64,000 nucleotides of DNA from assembly GCF_010093815.1 (NCBI RefSeq), contig NW_022985555.1:804186-868185 (forward strand), read 5' to 3'. The stretch is from Pseudovirgaria hyperparasitica. Lineage: Eukaryota; Ascomycota; Dothideomycetes; Acrospermales; Acrospermaceae. A program made the position numbers and the translations under genes. This document shows positions 22,352 through 34,476 of the stretch, in pieces (the stretch's first letter is position 1; every line of letters begins with the position of its first letter). The notes beneath the pieces were generated by a model. It saw only the letters and a program-made list of their open reading frames with translations. It was not told where the DNA came from and made no database searches.

Positions 22352-23336
22352 GGTCGACGAACCAAGGGGATGTTTATCGAAGTATAAGATGTCTAACGGA
22401 GCTCGGTCGATTCTATGGGCGTTTTTCAAAACTTCGTTCGAGGTAAGAGCGCCTGATGCACATGACCGGGGCGCAGTTCACTGCCCGAAGATAATACCCG
22501 TTTACCAGCGCTGCGCTAAGAGTAGTGGTCACTCGCGCTAGATATAAATATGTGCCATGAGTAACTTAAGCGTCTTACGCGTACTTCATCAGTCTTTCTT
22601 CAAAGCCTGGTGCTCATTCCTACATGCCCGTGACATTTCAGATTTCCTTGAGAATCCTCTCGTATTCAAGATGACGGACAAGCACGCATCTATAACATTG
22701 CTCATCCACTGCCATGCCAGTGAGCCAGAATGTGGGAAACATTGCCTCAAGGCGTGCTGCACAGAACCACTCTCGATCAAATCAGGCACGCGATTTTGTA
22801 GTCCTTATCAACATGAATGTTGCTCTCGGTGACTAGGTCCTGTAAGGGATCCCCCAGAGTTGATAGTACGGACGAGTAGTTGCAGGAAGGCGCGTCGTTG
22901 GACTGAGACTGAACCGTATTGTTGACGGATGAGGGTGAGCGTAAGAAATCAGAAGGCGTTGTCCGGACTGTGCCACTTAGGACGCGTTCAGACAACCACA
23001 CTAGGCCCAATGAGACGAGGTGCTGGATATATTGTAGGTGCGTCAAGTCGTAAATACGTTGCACGAAAGACTGTTCCAATATCATTAACGGTGGCTAGCA
23101 TGTCTGAGAAAACCAGCTTGGTAGTAATTTGGCAGAAAACAACATAAGCATGGCAGCCAAAAGGAATGTGATGCTCTTGAAGACGGCCTTGTGAACCGGG
23201 AGCTTGCAATGTGTACATCCTTACGGAGTGAGCCCTCCTGCATCATCAAATGTTAGTAGGCATGGTTTCCGAACATAAACTGTATTGTATTGGGTGTCGG
23301 TATCTTACAAGTCCTCTCCTCGTGACGTAATAATCT
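22352..23336. other. 1 kb stretch with unassigned open frames
   Basis: On the minus strand two frames (23218-22988 and 23085-22777) overlap, and a third frame near 23185-23110 encodes a short hydrophobic stretch that could be a membrane segment. I could not join them into a convincing gene by splice signals, and I recognise no family. The plus-strand frames are no better. It may hold a small unrecognised gene or a decayed one. Confidence 0.4.
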
Positions 23337-25357
23337 TTACACTTCCAGCCCGTACCCTCTCACCCATCTCAACTCTGCCGCCTGTCTCTCTAGCGCCCTT
23401 CTCATTTCCCTGTCATATTCTCTCTCCCTCTTCATTTGCTCATGCTCCAATGCATCCTGTGCTTGCTCGTCAAGCTCATCCGCCAAGAAAGTAGCCTGAG
23501 TCCCAAAGCCCACCATGCCGAGCATTCCATCACCGGTCCAGACCAGCAGGTTATCTTGTCCGAGGGGCACATCATTTCCCGTCGCCTCCGAAGCGACCAT
23601 AGGAATGATTTTTTGGACGATGTCCCCTTCTGCTGCATCCATGGCAGGCTCTTGGACTTGTGCGCTTCTGTGGTCATTCACTAAGGAATCCAGATCTCTA
23701 GCTGCGCGATGTGTTCGGATTGCGTCATTGATATTGAATTGTCGCACTGGCGTCGAACCATCGCGCTCAACCCACTTTAGCCAGCCGTCCCCATCTGAGA
23801 ATACGATACGGCAGCCATGCGATACAGCGGAAAGCAGCTTGGAGCGTGATGCGGAGTAGCGGTTGCGGTAAGACGTATCAGGATTTGACGTCGTGCGCGC
23901 GTCTGATACTAGTATGCCGCGCTTGGGCTCGGAGGAGAGGCCATAGAGTTCAAGCGAACCCTTGCCTTTGTATTCTCCCGCAGCGAGGATAGTGTTACCT
24001 GATCTGGCTTTGGCTTCTCTAATGCCGGAAAGATTGGGCGGGCGAAGCAGATTGCGGAAGTCATGAGGTACGTAGGGAAATGGGAGGAGAGCGAGACTAG
24101 AGAGCCGGGCGCCTGAGTGAACAGTACCATGGATTTTGGGGAAGAGACGTCGATCGTAATTAAGTAGGCTTGTGAATCGACCAGCGACCCAAATGTCACC
24201 ATTACCATCCCAAGGTTGCCCCTCTGGTATGTGTAGTATAGAGAGAGCACCAGGCTGCGATAGTGAGACATATGCCCCTGAGGGCCCTCCGCCATACATT
24301 AGAGGTAAGAAAGAGCTTTTCTTCGGTGGTGTGCCTCCTATAAGCTCCAGCCGTGTATTTTCAGACTCGTTGGTGAATGCTATAGGTTGTCTTGGATCAT
24401 GAAGATGCACAGTACCATTTGTACCGATGGTCAATGGAACTGGGTGTCTCGCCTCTGACAGGGCTGTGATTGCAAATGGATATGGACTCCTCGAGACGAC
24501 TTGCATGGTATGTAGATCAACCTCGTTTAGCATATTCGTGACACCAAAATATCCTTTCTTCTGCTTGTTATCTATGCTGACCACCTCTACTGCCCCCGTC
24601 TCGGTCATGGCGGTCTTGCTCTGCGTTATCCGGGTGTTGCGATCCGACCTTAGATCTAGTCCAGCAAGCAGTCCAACAGAAGTCTTCTCAATTATACGGC
24701 CCTGATTAGGCTCTGAGCGAGCATCCTGGACAAAAGAGACGTCCCATATACATATACTCCCATCATCCATCGGAGCGATGAGCTTGTCTGCCATGCATTC
24801 TGAGTCGTCATAAAGGATCCCCATTCCTGTAGCTTCATGCTGGACCATGTTGTCATTCTTTCCACGATAGACACCTTGCAACCAGCTGAGTTGCACAGGT
24901 GCATGCCGATGGATGAATTCTTGATAGAAGTTGCTATCTTCGTTTGGATATGACGGATCCCAACTGGCCATCATATTGGTTCGCCTTTGTGCGGTTACTT
25001 GATATGTTGTTCTCTCTGAGCTTGGCTCGATACTGGCCTGATTGCCCGTTTCTTGTGCCGCTATCGCTTCCATTGCGTGAACGATCTGCAGCGTTTGGTG
25101 GTTTTGTGAGTCCTGCAGTCGCATGCGTTGTTGATGGAGCCCTGCGCGAGTGCGCTCGAAGCAGATCTGCTTCCAGATTTCATTATCGCGGCCGACTTTG
25201 AGAAAGCGACGAGAGGTCAATTGAACGTTGACGAGGTCGAGATAATTGAGGACTGTCGCATTACGTCAGTTGACTGATCGCAACATTCTTGACTAGGGCT
25301 ATAACGGGACTCACATGTGAAGATATGGAGTACAACCTCGTCCGGGAGACGATGCAT
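23337..25357 (-). CDS. F-box protein with a C-terminal WD40-type propeller region
   Basis: Exons 25357-25315 and 25252-23337 give 652 residues. The short first exon and the start of the second form an F-box: LPDEVVLHIFTFLNYLDL then TSRRFLKVGRDNEIWKQICF. F-boxes bind Skp1 and bring substrates to SCF ubiquitin ligases. The body contains propeller-like repeats, for example DKLIAPMDDGSICIWDVSF, EVDLHTMQVVSRSPYPFAIT, TIGTNGTVHLHDPRQ and CRIVFSDGDGWLKWVERDG. The C-terminus is a charged helix rich in Glu and Arg (LEHEQMKREREYDREMRRAL). The intron is 62 nt, GTGAGT...CAG, with a CTGAC branch site. Without the first exon the protein would lack the F-box start, so the splice is well supported. The substrate is unknown. 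It shares a 0.6 kb divergent promoter region with the nitrate reductase gene. Confidence 0.88.
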
Positions 25358-25956
25358 ATCGATATCACAAAATTACTCCAATGCTACCTAAAATATCGGT
25401 TTCATAGTAAAAAGTCGTTGTCGCCAGACGAACTATGTAGTTGGTACCCGTTAAATACCGCACTAGTCTATTTTAGGATGAGCGCCGTACATCTTCAACA
25501 CCATGCCAAGCAAGTTGAGATGGCAACTTAAAAGCGACCACGACTTCTGGGTGCACTCATTAATATACATTACTCTGAACTACGGAGTATTGTCAACCAA
25601 ACAGTCGCCCAAGTCTGAGACAGAGTCCACCATCGCCCAAATAATCAGCCAGCGCTAGTCGTTTCCGATACCGAAATTGCCGAACTGGATAGTTCAAGCG
25701 CTAACATAATACCTATAGTCTACCCCGCGGGATCAAGACGGTCTTCTTATTGTCCGTGCTGTTTCTGCCGTTGTTCTGATGTGTAGTCTTACGTCATGAC
25801 TACTCCCAAGCAACACGTATTGGACAGTATTACGAGACCACCTTAGGCTGCCCGCTAATCTATGTTACGAAGATATGTAGCTTTGCGCATTGTGTACTTT
25901 GTAAGACATCCATTTGCAGAAGTCAGCATTCTTGTATGCTTCAAGTCTAGACAATA
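25358..25956. promoter_or_regulatory. Divergent promoter region of the F-box gene and nitrate reductase gene
   Basis: A 599-bp region lies between two divergent starts. GATA cores, which could bind AreA/NIT2-type nitrogen regulators, occur for example near 25660-25672 (CCGATACCG). GATA is common by chance, so this is weak. I found no full match to the NirA site CTCCGHGG; CTCCGTAG (reverse strand near 25582) lacks the final GG. Confidence 0.4.
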
Positions 25957-28900
25957 ATGCCACCGATCCCATGGAAAGTGAAGGTCACTGTCCACCCTGG
26001 TTCATCGCAGGACGACATTGCAAACGAACCAGACTGGCAGAAGGGTCATCAGCATCGTATTGGCTTTCGAAACCGTCAGGACCGACGACCTGGAATTACG
26101 CACGTGTATGACGGAGCGCATGACGAAGCTGTTGAGGACGCAGTTAAGGACTATCAGAACCTTCTTGACCGCGAAAAAAAGGGACACTTGGTGAATTTTC
26201 GAGATCTCATTGAGAGCCAAAAAGTAAGTAGTCGCGCTTGATAGAAACCGTTGGCCTGAGCTTATCGTCTTCAGGACCTTCACCTGAAGCTACCTGAGAA
26301 CCGTTCGCTTGGGTGGCGATACGTTCTCAACGCTACTGAAGACTGGGTAAAGAATGAGCAACCCTGGCCTGCTAATTTAGAAAGAAAGGAAAAGGAAAAG
26401 GAAAAGGAAAAGGAAGAAGATCAAAAGAAGACCGACGAGCAGAATTCAGAACAGAACCAAACTAGCTCGGATACTGACGGTGAAGCTGAGGAAAATTGGA
26501 AGCGACAGAACGGTGAGGGTAGTAAACATCACGATGCCTACGCCGGAGGACCCGACTCTGGCTATTGTAGTGATAAAAGTGATGACAAAGAGCCAAGTGA
26601 GTATGACAAGCTACGTGAGAAGTACACTGTACAGGAGATCGCCCTGCTTCGATGCCTTCAGCATGAAAAGAACTATATTCAAGCCCTTGGCCAGAACAAT
26701 GGTAAGCGAAGGAGCCCAGTCAACCAGAAGCAAAGGGACATCTCCATAGATGAAGCTGATCAATTTTCACCTGATAATTGGATACCTCGCTCCAATAATC
26801 TAATACGTCAAACCGGAAAACATCCTATGAACGCAGAACCAAACCTTACACATCTATTTGACGCTGGAATCATCACACCAAATGAGCTTCATTACGTAAG
26901 GAATCATGGTGCCGTCCCACACATCCTGTGGGAATTTCATGAGCTTGAAGTGGAAAATGGGAAGCTCAACCTTTCTATGGATGACCTCAAGAGGAAATTC
27001 GACACAATCAACATACCTGTCAGCCTGGCATGCGACGGAAATCGAAGAGGTGAAATGAACCTGATAAGACGATCGAAAGGCTTCGATTGGGGTGCTGGCG
27101 CAGTCAGTTGTGCGTACTGGAAAGGACCACTAGTAAGGGATGTACTGCTAGCAGCGGGCGTGGATGAAAATGCCATCAAAGAAACCGGTAAGAGATACTG
27201 GGTCAATTTCGAAGGTGCCGACGAACCAAGCGAGGGAAAGTATGCAACCTGTATACCTTTCGACTATGCAATGAATGTGAGTAATGACGTTATACTGGCT
27301 ATGGAGATGAACGACGTTCCATTACCACCAGACCATGGTTATCCTGTCCGTCTCATGATTCCTGGATACGTGGGAGGCAGATGCGTAAAGTGGCTGAAAC
27401 GGATCTGGGTCAGTGAAAAGGAGAACGATTCGCATTACCATATCTGGGACAACAGGGTTCTACCAGCTTTCGTTACCGAAAAAGACGGAGATTTTGCAAC
27501 TGCGCTGTTCAACCATCCCGATACCGCATGCAATGAGCAAAATTTGAATTCCGCGATCGTACGACCTGCTCACGGGGAAGCGATACCTTTGACGCATGCT
27601 AAGAGGGGCAAGACCTACCGCATAGAAGGATACGCATATGACGGAGGCGGCCATGAGGTGCAACGAGTAGAGATATCTCTTGATAATGGGGACACTTGGT
27701 TGTACTGTATACGCAAGTTTCCTGATGCTCCCATTCGGCATGGCAACAAGTTCTGGTGCTGGCTACATTGGCACGTTGACATCGAGATGACCCATCTTCT
27801 GCAAGCAAGAAGCATCACTGTTCGTTGCTTCAATGTGTTTAAAAATACGCAGCCGGAAAAGCCACAATGGAACACAATGGGCATGATGAATAATGGCTAC
27901 TACATTGTCAAGCCTGAAATTGTCGACCAAAAAGACGGCGACGTCCCTACAATCCTGTTCCGCCACCCAGTTGATCCATCTGGTAAAGGAGGCTGGATGA
28001 AACCAAGTGTCGAGAATCAAGTCGCAACTGCAAGACAAGATGCCGGTGCACCGCAAAATCAGTTTACAAGAGAGGAAATAGAAAAGCATGACAATGAACG
28101 GAGTTGTTGGCTTGTAGTGGATAATAAAGTATATGATGCCACTAGCGTGCTCTCATGGCATCCAGGAGGCAAAGCAGCAATCCTTGGACATGCCGGGAAA
28201 GTCCATCAAGACACGACTGATGAGTTTTCGAGTGTGCACGACGACTACGCTTACCAAAAGCTCAAAGGTCTGCCCTTGTTCTCTCCAAGCTTTGGGCTAT
28301 GACTGACACGCATCAGAATGTATCCTCGGGACAGTAACGGATAAAGCCAAAAACTTTATCAAAGCAGACGCCGAAGCCAGAGCCAAAGAGCTCGCCTCAG
28401 CATCTGAAGGCTCAAAAACCATCACACTCCAGAAACACCGATGGGTTTCAGTCAAGCTCGTCAACCGTAAATCACTCTCCGAAGATACCCGTACATACAC
28501 CTTTCAACTACCATCAGGCAAACCCGAACTAGGTCTTGGAACATGCCAACATGTCCAACTCGGCTTCCATCTCAAAGACCGCATGCTAATCCGTTCATAT
28601 ACCCCAACACGCCCAACACTCCCATCTATCTCCGATGCCACTTCACCTTCAACTCACGAACCCTTCGACCCGCACGATGGCGCCGGCACCTTTGATCTCG
28701 CCATAAAAACCTACTTCCCCACTTCCCAACAACCCGGCGGTGCCATGAGCAATATCCTGGACTGCTTGCCGCTGGGCTCCGAAATCGAGATCCGCGGACC
28801 GACTGGCGAAATCATATACAATGGATCTTCCAGATTCACGATTTCCGCCCAAGAATACACTTTCACCAAAGTGAACCTAATTCTCGGCGGCAGCGGTATA

Positions 28901-29257
28901 ACACCTGGTTATGCGCTGCTCGCTCGTATCTTGCAATCTGCAGATGACGAGACACAGCTTAGGGTCGTCGATGCGAATAAGAGCGAGACGGATATACTGC
29001 TGCGCGAGGAGATGGACGCGTTTGTGGAGAAAGGCAAGGGCAGGTTGAAGGTCGTGCATGTACTGAGTCATCCGAGCGAGAGCTGGAATGGGATCAAGGG
29101 ACATGTTGATGAGAATGTGATTCGGGAGAATCTGTTTGAGCCGAAGGAGGGCACAGTGAGTCTACTGTGTGGGCCACCGGCCATGATTCAGAAGGCAGCA
29201 TTACCTGCGTTGAGGAAATGGGGTTTTGTAGAGGATGAGAATGTTTTCGGTTTCTAA
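25957..29257 (+). CDS. niaD: Assimilatory nitrate reductase (NADPH)
   Basis: Exons 25957-26223, 26275-28267 and 28317-29257 give 1066 residues. The enzyme reduces nitrate to nitrite in the cytosol, passing electrons from NADPH through FAD and heme to a molybdenum cofactor. Order of domains: N-terminal HRIGFRNRQDRRPGITH and ENRSLGWRYVLNATEDWV; Mo-cofactor domain with KHPMNAEPNL, RNHGAVP, ACDGNRRGE (Mo-ligand Cys near 342), FEGADEPSEGKYAT and CNEQNLNSAIV; cytochrome b5 domain with SWHPGGKAAILGHAGK and FSSVHDDYA carrying the two heme His; FAD domain with RSYTPTRP; NADPH domain with GGSGITPGYAL and CGPPAMIQ; end VFGF. All cofactor residues are present. Introns are 51 and 49 nt. It is longer than Aspergillus NiaD (873), partly because of a charged low-complexity insert between residues of about 125 and 200. 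No nitrite reductase or transporter gene adjoins it in this window. Confidence 0.96.
26381..26420 (+). repeat. GGAAAA-type tandem repeat inside the nitrate reductase gene
   Basis: About five AAGGAA units in frame encode an alternating Lys-Glu run (KEKEKEKEKEE) in the linker before the Mo-cofactor domain. The repeat unit is six bases, so length changes keep the frame. Confidence 0.85.
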
Positions 29258-30430
29258 AGGTGGCGAGTGGGTGGGTAACACAGTTAAGGTCAAATTATCC
29301 ATCAAGTATCGTCAAGTCTTCTGTTATCGCGCGCAGAACCTACTGCCCAGATTCTAGTTCCATATCATGATCTTGTAATCATTTTTCAGCCGGGCTTGTG
29401 GAAGAGTTCGATAGCACTTGCTACATACTCAAGTTTCAAAGCATGAAGCTGTGGCTAGGCACATCGTCTGTAATGAAACAGCCCTTCTGTTACACTCTGC
29501 TCCTTAGCTCTTGTAGCAAACGAAAGAGGAGAGATTCAATTCAGGAGAGACTTCATACAGCGAATTGTATCTCCATAGCATAGTCTTCGTAGCCCAAAAG
29601 ATTACCCACAAATTAGAGACATATATCGCAGGATATGATCACGGATATCCATGCATGGCTGACATTATGCAATATGTCTGAGTGTATCTTGACTGTGTTG
29701 CATTCAGATCGGCAGAAACTAATTCGAGGATAGCCTGGAAATGTTCTTTTCTACTCATGTCCAGATGGATCAGGCTGGGTGAATCGACTGAAGAGCCGGG
29801 CAAATACTGATTCCTTACCAATCGACATCTGGGCTCCTCTCACGTTTGCAATTTCCTAAGTGATCCAGAAGCGTCGGAACCAGGCTCTGTCTAAAAGGCT
29901 TACATACGTAGCGATATGATCGAGTCTGATGCCTAGACTCCTGGGATCTGGAATGATCGTCAAGAAATTCTGACAGTGACTGACGCTGCAAAACTACCAG
30001 ACGTTCCATGATAAGAATGGGATCAGGTGTTAACCTTCCCAGTCAAACTATGACCTGATCAGCATTTCTGTTATGTCGTCCTTCCAGCTTGGTGACTCCA
30101 CTCTTTGTAATCATTCTGGTTGATACACCATGCATAAATCTATACAATCTGATCTTCTGTGTCAGAGCGTACATGTCATAAAGCATCATCAAGATTTCCT
30201 GTAATAGGTAGTTCTCGGCTATTGACGACAATCTTGGCTGACCTTTCTAGGCTGTTTCACAGATAGAACAGGGTTTTGCATGCGATTAGCAACCCGGCAT
30301 TAGGTTCGCTCAGGTATGTTTGAAAGATACTGCATCCAATCCTGTCATTGCCTCTGCCAGAGTACAACCTCAGCAATCGAAATACGTCGCTGCCGAGGTC
30401 GGACGGAGTGTATTGGTCAGACTTCCTATC
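29258..30430. other. 1.2 kb flank of the nitrate reductase gene without a recognised gene
   Basis: Mixed composition with short open frames only and no known protein family. It ends at the sharp change to AT-rich repeat sequence near 30430-30460. Confidence 0.5.
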
Positions 30431-30946
30431 AAACAATCAGTTCAATTCTATGCCTATATTTGAAGTTAAACTAAAGTACTTTAGTTTACCCTACTATATA
30501 TTTAAACTAAACTATTAGTTCTAGTAGTAGAATTAAAGTTAACTAAGTTAAACTAAAGTTTAGTAGGTAGTTAAAGAATCTCGTAAACATAGTTAAAATA
30601 TCGTATATTTAAGGCTATATAGTCGATTTTCGTATACCTTAGTATATACCTAGGTAGATTTAAGTACTAAATTATCTAAATTTAATAAGAAACTAACTAG
30701 TATACTTTTACGTAAGCTACTAGTCGTAGATAAGACTATAATACTACTAACTTTTTAAATCTTATAGATAGCTAATTAATAGTAGACTTATCTTACTTTA
30801 TTATAGTATAATTATATCTTCTACCTTACTAAATATATATTTATTATTATAGCTTAAAGCTAGTATAGAGAGTATATTAATCGCGAGTTTATAAAGGTAA
30901 GGAAACTTATCCTTTCTATCTAGCTACTACTAGATTAGACTATCTA
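30431..30946. repeat. AT-rich RIP-altered repeat left of element C
   Basis: Stop-dense TA-rich sequence begins here. A perfect 22-bp palindrome (TAAACTAAAG joined to CTTTAGTTTA through TA) lies at 30467-30488, and partial copies of it follow within 100 bp. This segment was continuous with the sequence at 58378 before element C inserted, so it is part of an older repeat of unknown type. Confidence 0.6.
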
Positions 30947-31174
30947 TGTAAGAATAGGGTTATTGGATAGTAGTATAGTTAGATAGAATAATGGGGTGTA
31001 TTCTATTATAGAACGAATTACTACCGAACCCTTTCGGTAGGAATCTAAGAGTATATATATAAAGGGACGCCGATCTATCTAGTACGTGACTATTTACCGC
31101 CCTTTACGTTACCTTCTAACCCTATTAGCTAAGGTACGTGTAGGTTAGGTTCTATCTAAGGCTAAGTTCTAATA
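30947..31174 (-). repeat. 3' LTR of element C
   Basis: A 228-bp LTR matching 58145-58372 and, in reverse complement, both LTRs of element A. It has TG...CA type ends (one altered to TA). A purine-rich stretch (AGAGGGAAGGG on the element strand) adjoins its inner side as a likely polypurine tract. Confidence 0.9.
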
Positions 31175-33150
31175 ATTATCCCTTCCCTCTAGGAAGCTAC
31201 CCTTAGTAACCTAGATTATTACCTATTTCTATATCCCTATTCTAAGTCTCGTAAGACCTTAGTCGTTCTCTACGCTTCGTCTTAGATACTTACTAATATT
31301 TACCGATCTAAGATTTATATAAGTATTTTTCTAATAAACTAGATTTTATCTATCTTAACTTCTTATATAGGTGAGATTACCTAATTAGGCCTAGCATATC
31401 ACGTAATATAATTAGGTAAGCCCGGGTACTACCTATATTAAAATCTTTTCTTAGAAATATTCCTTTCTTTAAAAAACTTCTTAACTCTTTATAGAGTTTT
31501 TTAGATTATTAGATATATCACCCGATCCTTATAGATATAGATTTATATAGATTTACTATAATTTAGTACGATTTACGTAATTTACTAATTTTTATACCAT
31601 CCTTAGCTAGTAATAATATAATTCGTAATAATCCGTATAAATTAATAATAATCTTAATATAGTTTCCCGAAATCTCGACGCTCTAAAGTAATCGACGCGG
31701 AAATAGGCGCCTTCGAATAATCTCTATCTTATATACGTTACTAATATATTAAAAGCTATTAATCTACCCCGACCTAGGCCGGGCTCTAATAATCTAGCTA
31801 TATATTATTATAGTTATCGCTTTCTATTGTATATAACTTACGGCGGTACTAAATCTATAATATACGGTACTTATATGACTAAGAAGCGTTATTACTTATA
31901 GGTATTTAAGTAAGTTTAAAGAACTTTATATAGATTTACTTATATTAGTATAGATTACTACTAGGCCTCTAGTAACCTCTACTAATAAGGAGTATAGTAC
32001 TACTAATCGTAACGCCTTAGAGAAGGCTTTCTACGAGCTATATACCTAAGGTAAGGGTTACGCCTAGGAGTACGATTCTAATAAGATCCGTAAGGATTTA
32101 TTAGAATCTACTATAGTTATTATTACTGCGATTACTAGATAATATCGTTTTTCTTAAATCGTTATAGATTCTTACTAATATATATTAATCTCTATAATAG
32201 TGCTAAAATCTCTACTACTTCGGACTTCTTTCTATATACTAGTAATATTAGAATTCCTAGAAAAGGTTCTAGTAAAAAGGCTAAGGTTCCTTCCTTACGC
32301 GTGCTAAAGAGCCGTAAATTTAGGGAAGATGGCTCTAATCTAGAAGTTTCTATACTAAAGGTATATGGTTCTATACTAATCGTTAAATCTTTTCGCTAAT
32401 TTATATAATTCTTAGCGTGCCCGCGCCGGTCCGTCCCTCTCTATCCCGGGTTCTACCGCTCCGTAGGTTTCTATAGAGGAGTTTATAGCTATAAGGCACG
32501 CTATATAGAATTTATAGCGTCGGAACGAAAGGCTAGAGACTTATATTATAAAGCTCTATACTATGCTAAATAAGAACTAGTAGAAGGAATTAGATATAAC
32601 TATCGCGGTAATTAGTACTTCTACTCCTACTCCGACTTAATTAGTTTAGATCTATACTAATCGGTACTAATATATCTCTTTTATCTAGCGTTTTTAGTTT
32701 TTTAGTTTTAATTTTAAAGTAATCTTACTTCTTCTAGATAGATTAGTACGAGTTTATATAGATCTATATAGATCTTTATATTTTCTTTTAGCTTTCTTAA
32801 TTTTATCTTTCTTTAATAATAACTTCTTTAATCTCTTTAGTAATCTATACCGATCTATACTAATTGGCATCGATTTTCGATATCTATTTCTCTTAGTGAA
32901 TTATTTTTCTAAGTCTCTTTTTTAGTTAAATTTTTAAAGTTCTAAGTTCGAACTTTCTAAGGAAGTTCCTTAATTCCTTAGAATATTTTAAAGATCTATA
33001 TCTCTTTCACCTTCTTCCTTTTAGGCGGCCATCCTTAGCGCCGAACTATACTAAAAAATGTCGAATCGCCGTACTTTAGTATAATTCTCTACGATTCTAC
33101 GGCTTCCTTTACTAATCGCTACTTATATACTAATATCGCTACTTTACTAA
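31175..33150. other. Post-pol region of element C with a coding-like segment antisense to pol
   Basis: Nearly 2 kb lie between the chromodomain-like part and the 3' LTR. The plus strand (antisense to pol) at about 31890-32750 has protein-like stretches whose counterpart is seen in element A at 53540-52700. It is broken in many places. I recognise no family. Confidence 0.5.
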
Positions 33151-33179
33151 TATTTATTATAGGTTCCTAAGTATCTTCG

Positions 33180-34243
33180 TTAGGATTATATCCTTTCTAA
33201 TAAATTTTATATAGCCACGTGCTATCTTCGGCGCGTTACTAGCTAAGTATCTACTTAACTTCGTAGATATCTATACCTTCTTATATAACTACTTTATATA
33301 GTATCTATTCGGAATAATCCGGTAATAATAAGGTATAAAATGGCTCGAGAAGCGTAATATAGAATATATTATATATCTTTAACGTAGGAGGGAGTTATAA
33401 CTCGTACGCCTGGTTATTAATTATATAAGTAATCTTATATAGACCTATCATCGTATAGTTAAGCTTTTTCTTTAGCCTAATACTACGAATATTCTTACTA
33501 TTTAGTAAAACTTTATCCCTAATATTAAAGCTTATAGGTTTTCTACCCTTATTATAGTGCGATTTACTATAATTCATAGTATCTTATAGTAACTTTATAA
33601 CGCTTCTTTACGTTTAGAATAGTTCTATAGTAATTTCTATTACTTTAACGTTAGGTCGTTCTACTTTAAACTAAGTCCCTAAGAACTATATATTATGGTT
33701 CTAACCGAAGTTTACTTCGAACGAACTCACGTAGGTTAATATATATTAGCTATTATTATACGCGAATTCCGCGATATAGACTAACCTTACCTAGTTATCC
33801 TACTTATAGTTATAATATACGCGTAAATACGCCTTAACTATCTAATTCTACCACTCTATCTATCTATCTATTTATAGATAGAACGTAGTACTAAGTTTCT
33901 ACTTAATTCCTAGCGTATAGTAGAAATCCTTCTAAAATTTAGACGTTATCTACGGATCTCTATCCGAAACTATGCCGTTCGGTATACTATAGAGCCGGAC
34001 TACGTCACGGAGTAGTATATCTATAAGATCCGGTGCTTAGATTATCTTCCTTATAGGGATGTAGTATAATATCTTTATAAATCTATCTAGAACTATAAGT
34101 AAACTATTATAAATGTGCCTAGAACACTTACTTAGGGGTAGATCTATAATAAAATCCATCGATAATTCCTTCCATGCCTCCTTTAGTATAGGTAATGGCC
34201 TTAATTCACTATATGGCAAGTGTCTATATACTTTCGTATGCTA
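33180..34243 (-). mobile_element. Element C: integrase C-terminal and chromodomain-like part
   Basis: The minus strand shows SMDFIIDLPLSK and ILYYIPIR of a Gypsy integrase core (34219-34037) and KGRKPISFNIRDKVLLNSKN of its C-terminal part (33577-33395). It ends at the GTAAA target site (34244-34248) where element A entered. It is broken. Confidence 0.85.
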
Positions 34244-34248
34244 GTAAA

Positions 34249-34476
34249 TGTTAGGACTTAGCCTTAGGTAGGACCCGATCTACACGTACCTTAGCTAACA
34301 GGGTTAGGAGGTGACGTAAAGGGCGGTGAATAGTCACGTGCTAGATAGATCGGCGTCCCTTTATATATATACTCTCGGATTCCTACCAAAAGGGTTCGGT
34401 AGTAATTCGTTCTATAATAGAATATACCCTATTATTCTATCTAACTATACTACTATCTAATAACCCTATTCTTATA
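34249..34476 (+). repeat. 5' LTR of element A
   Basis: A 228-bp LTR starting TGTTAGGACTT and ending CTTATA. It matches 54260-54487 directly and both C LTRs in reverse complement. Confidence 0.92.

Noticed and set aside
25575-25600. Candidate NirA binding site in the nitrate reductase promoter
   Set aside because: Reads CTCCGTAG; the consensus CTCCGHGG needs GG at the end.
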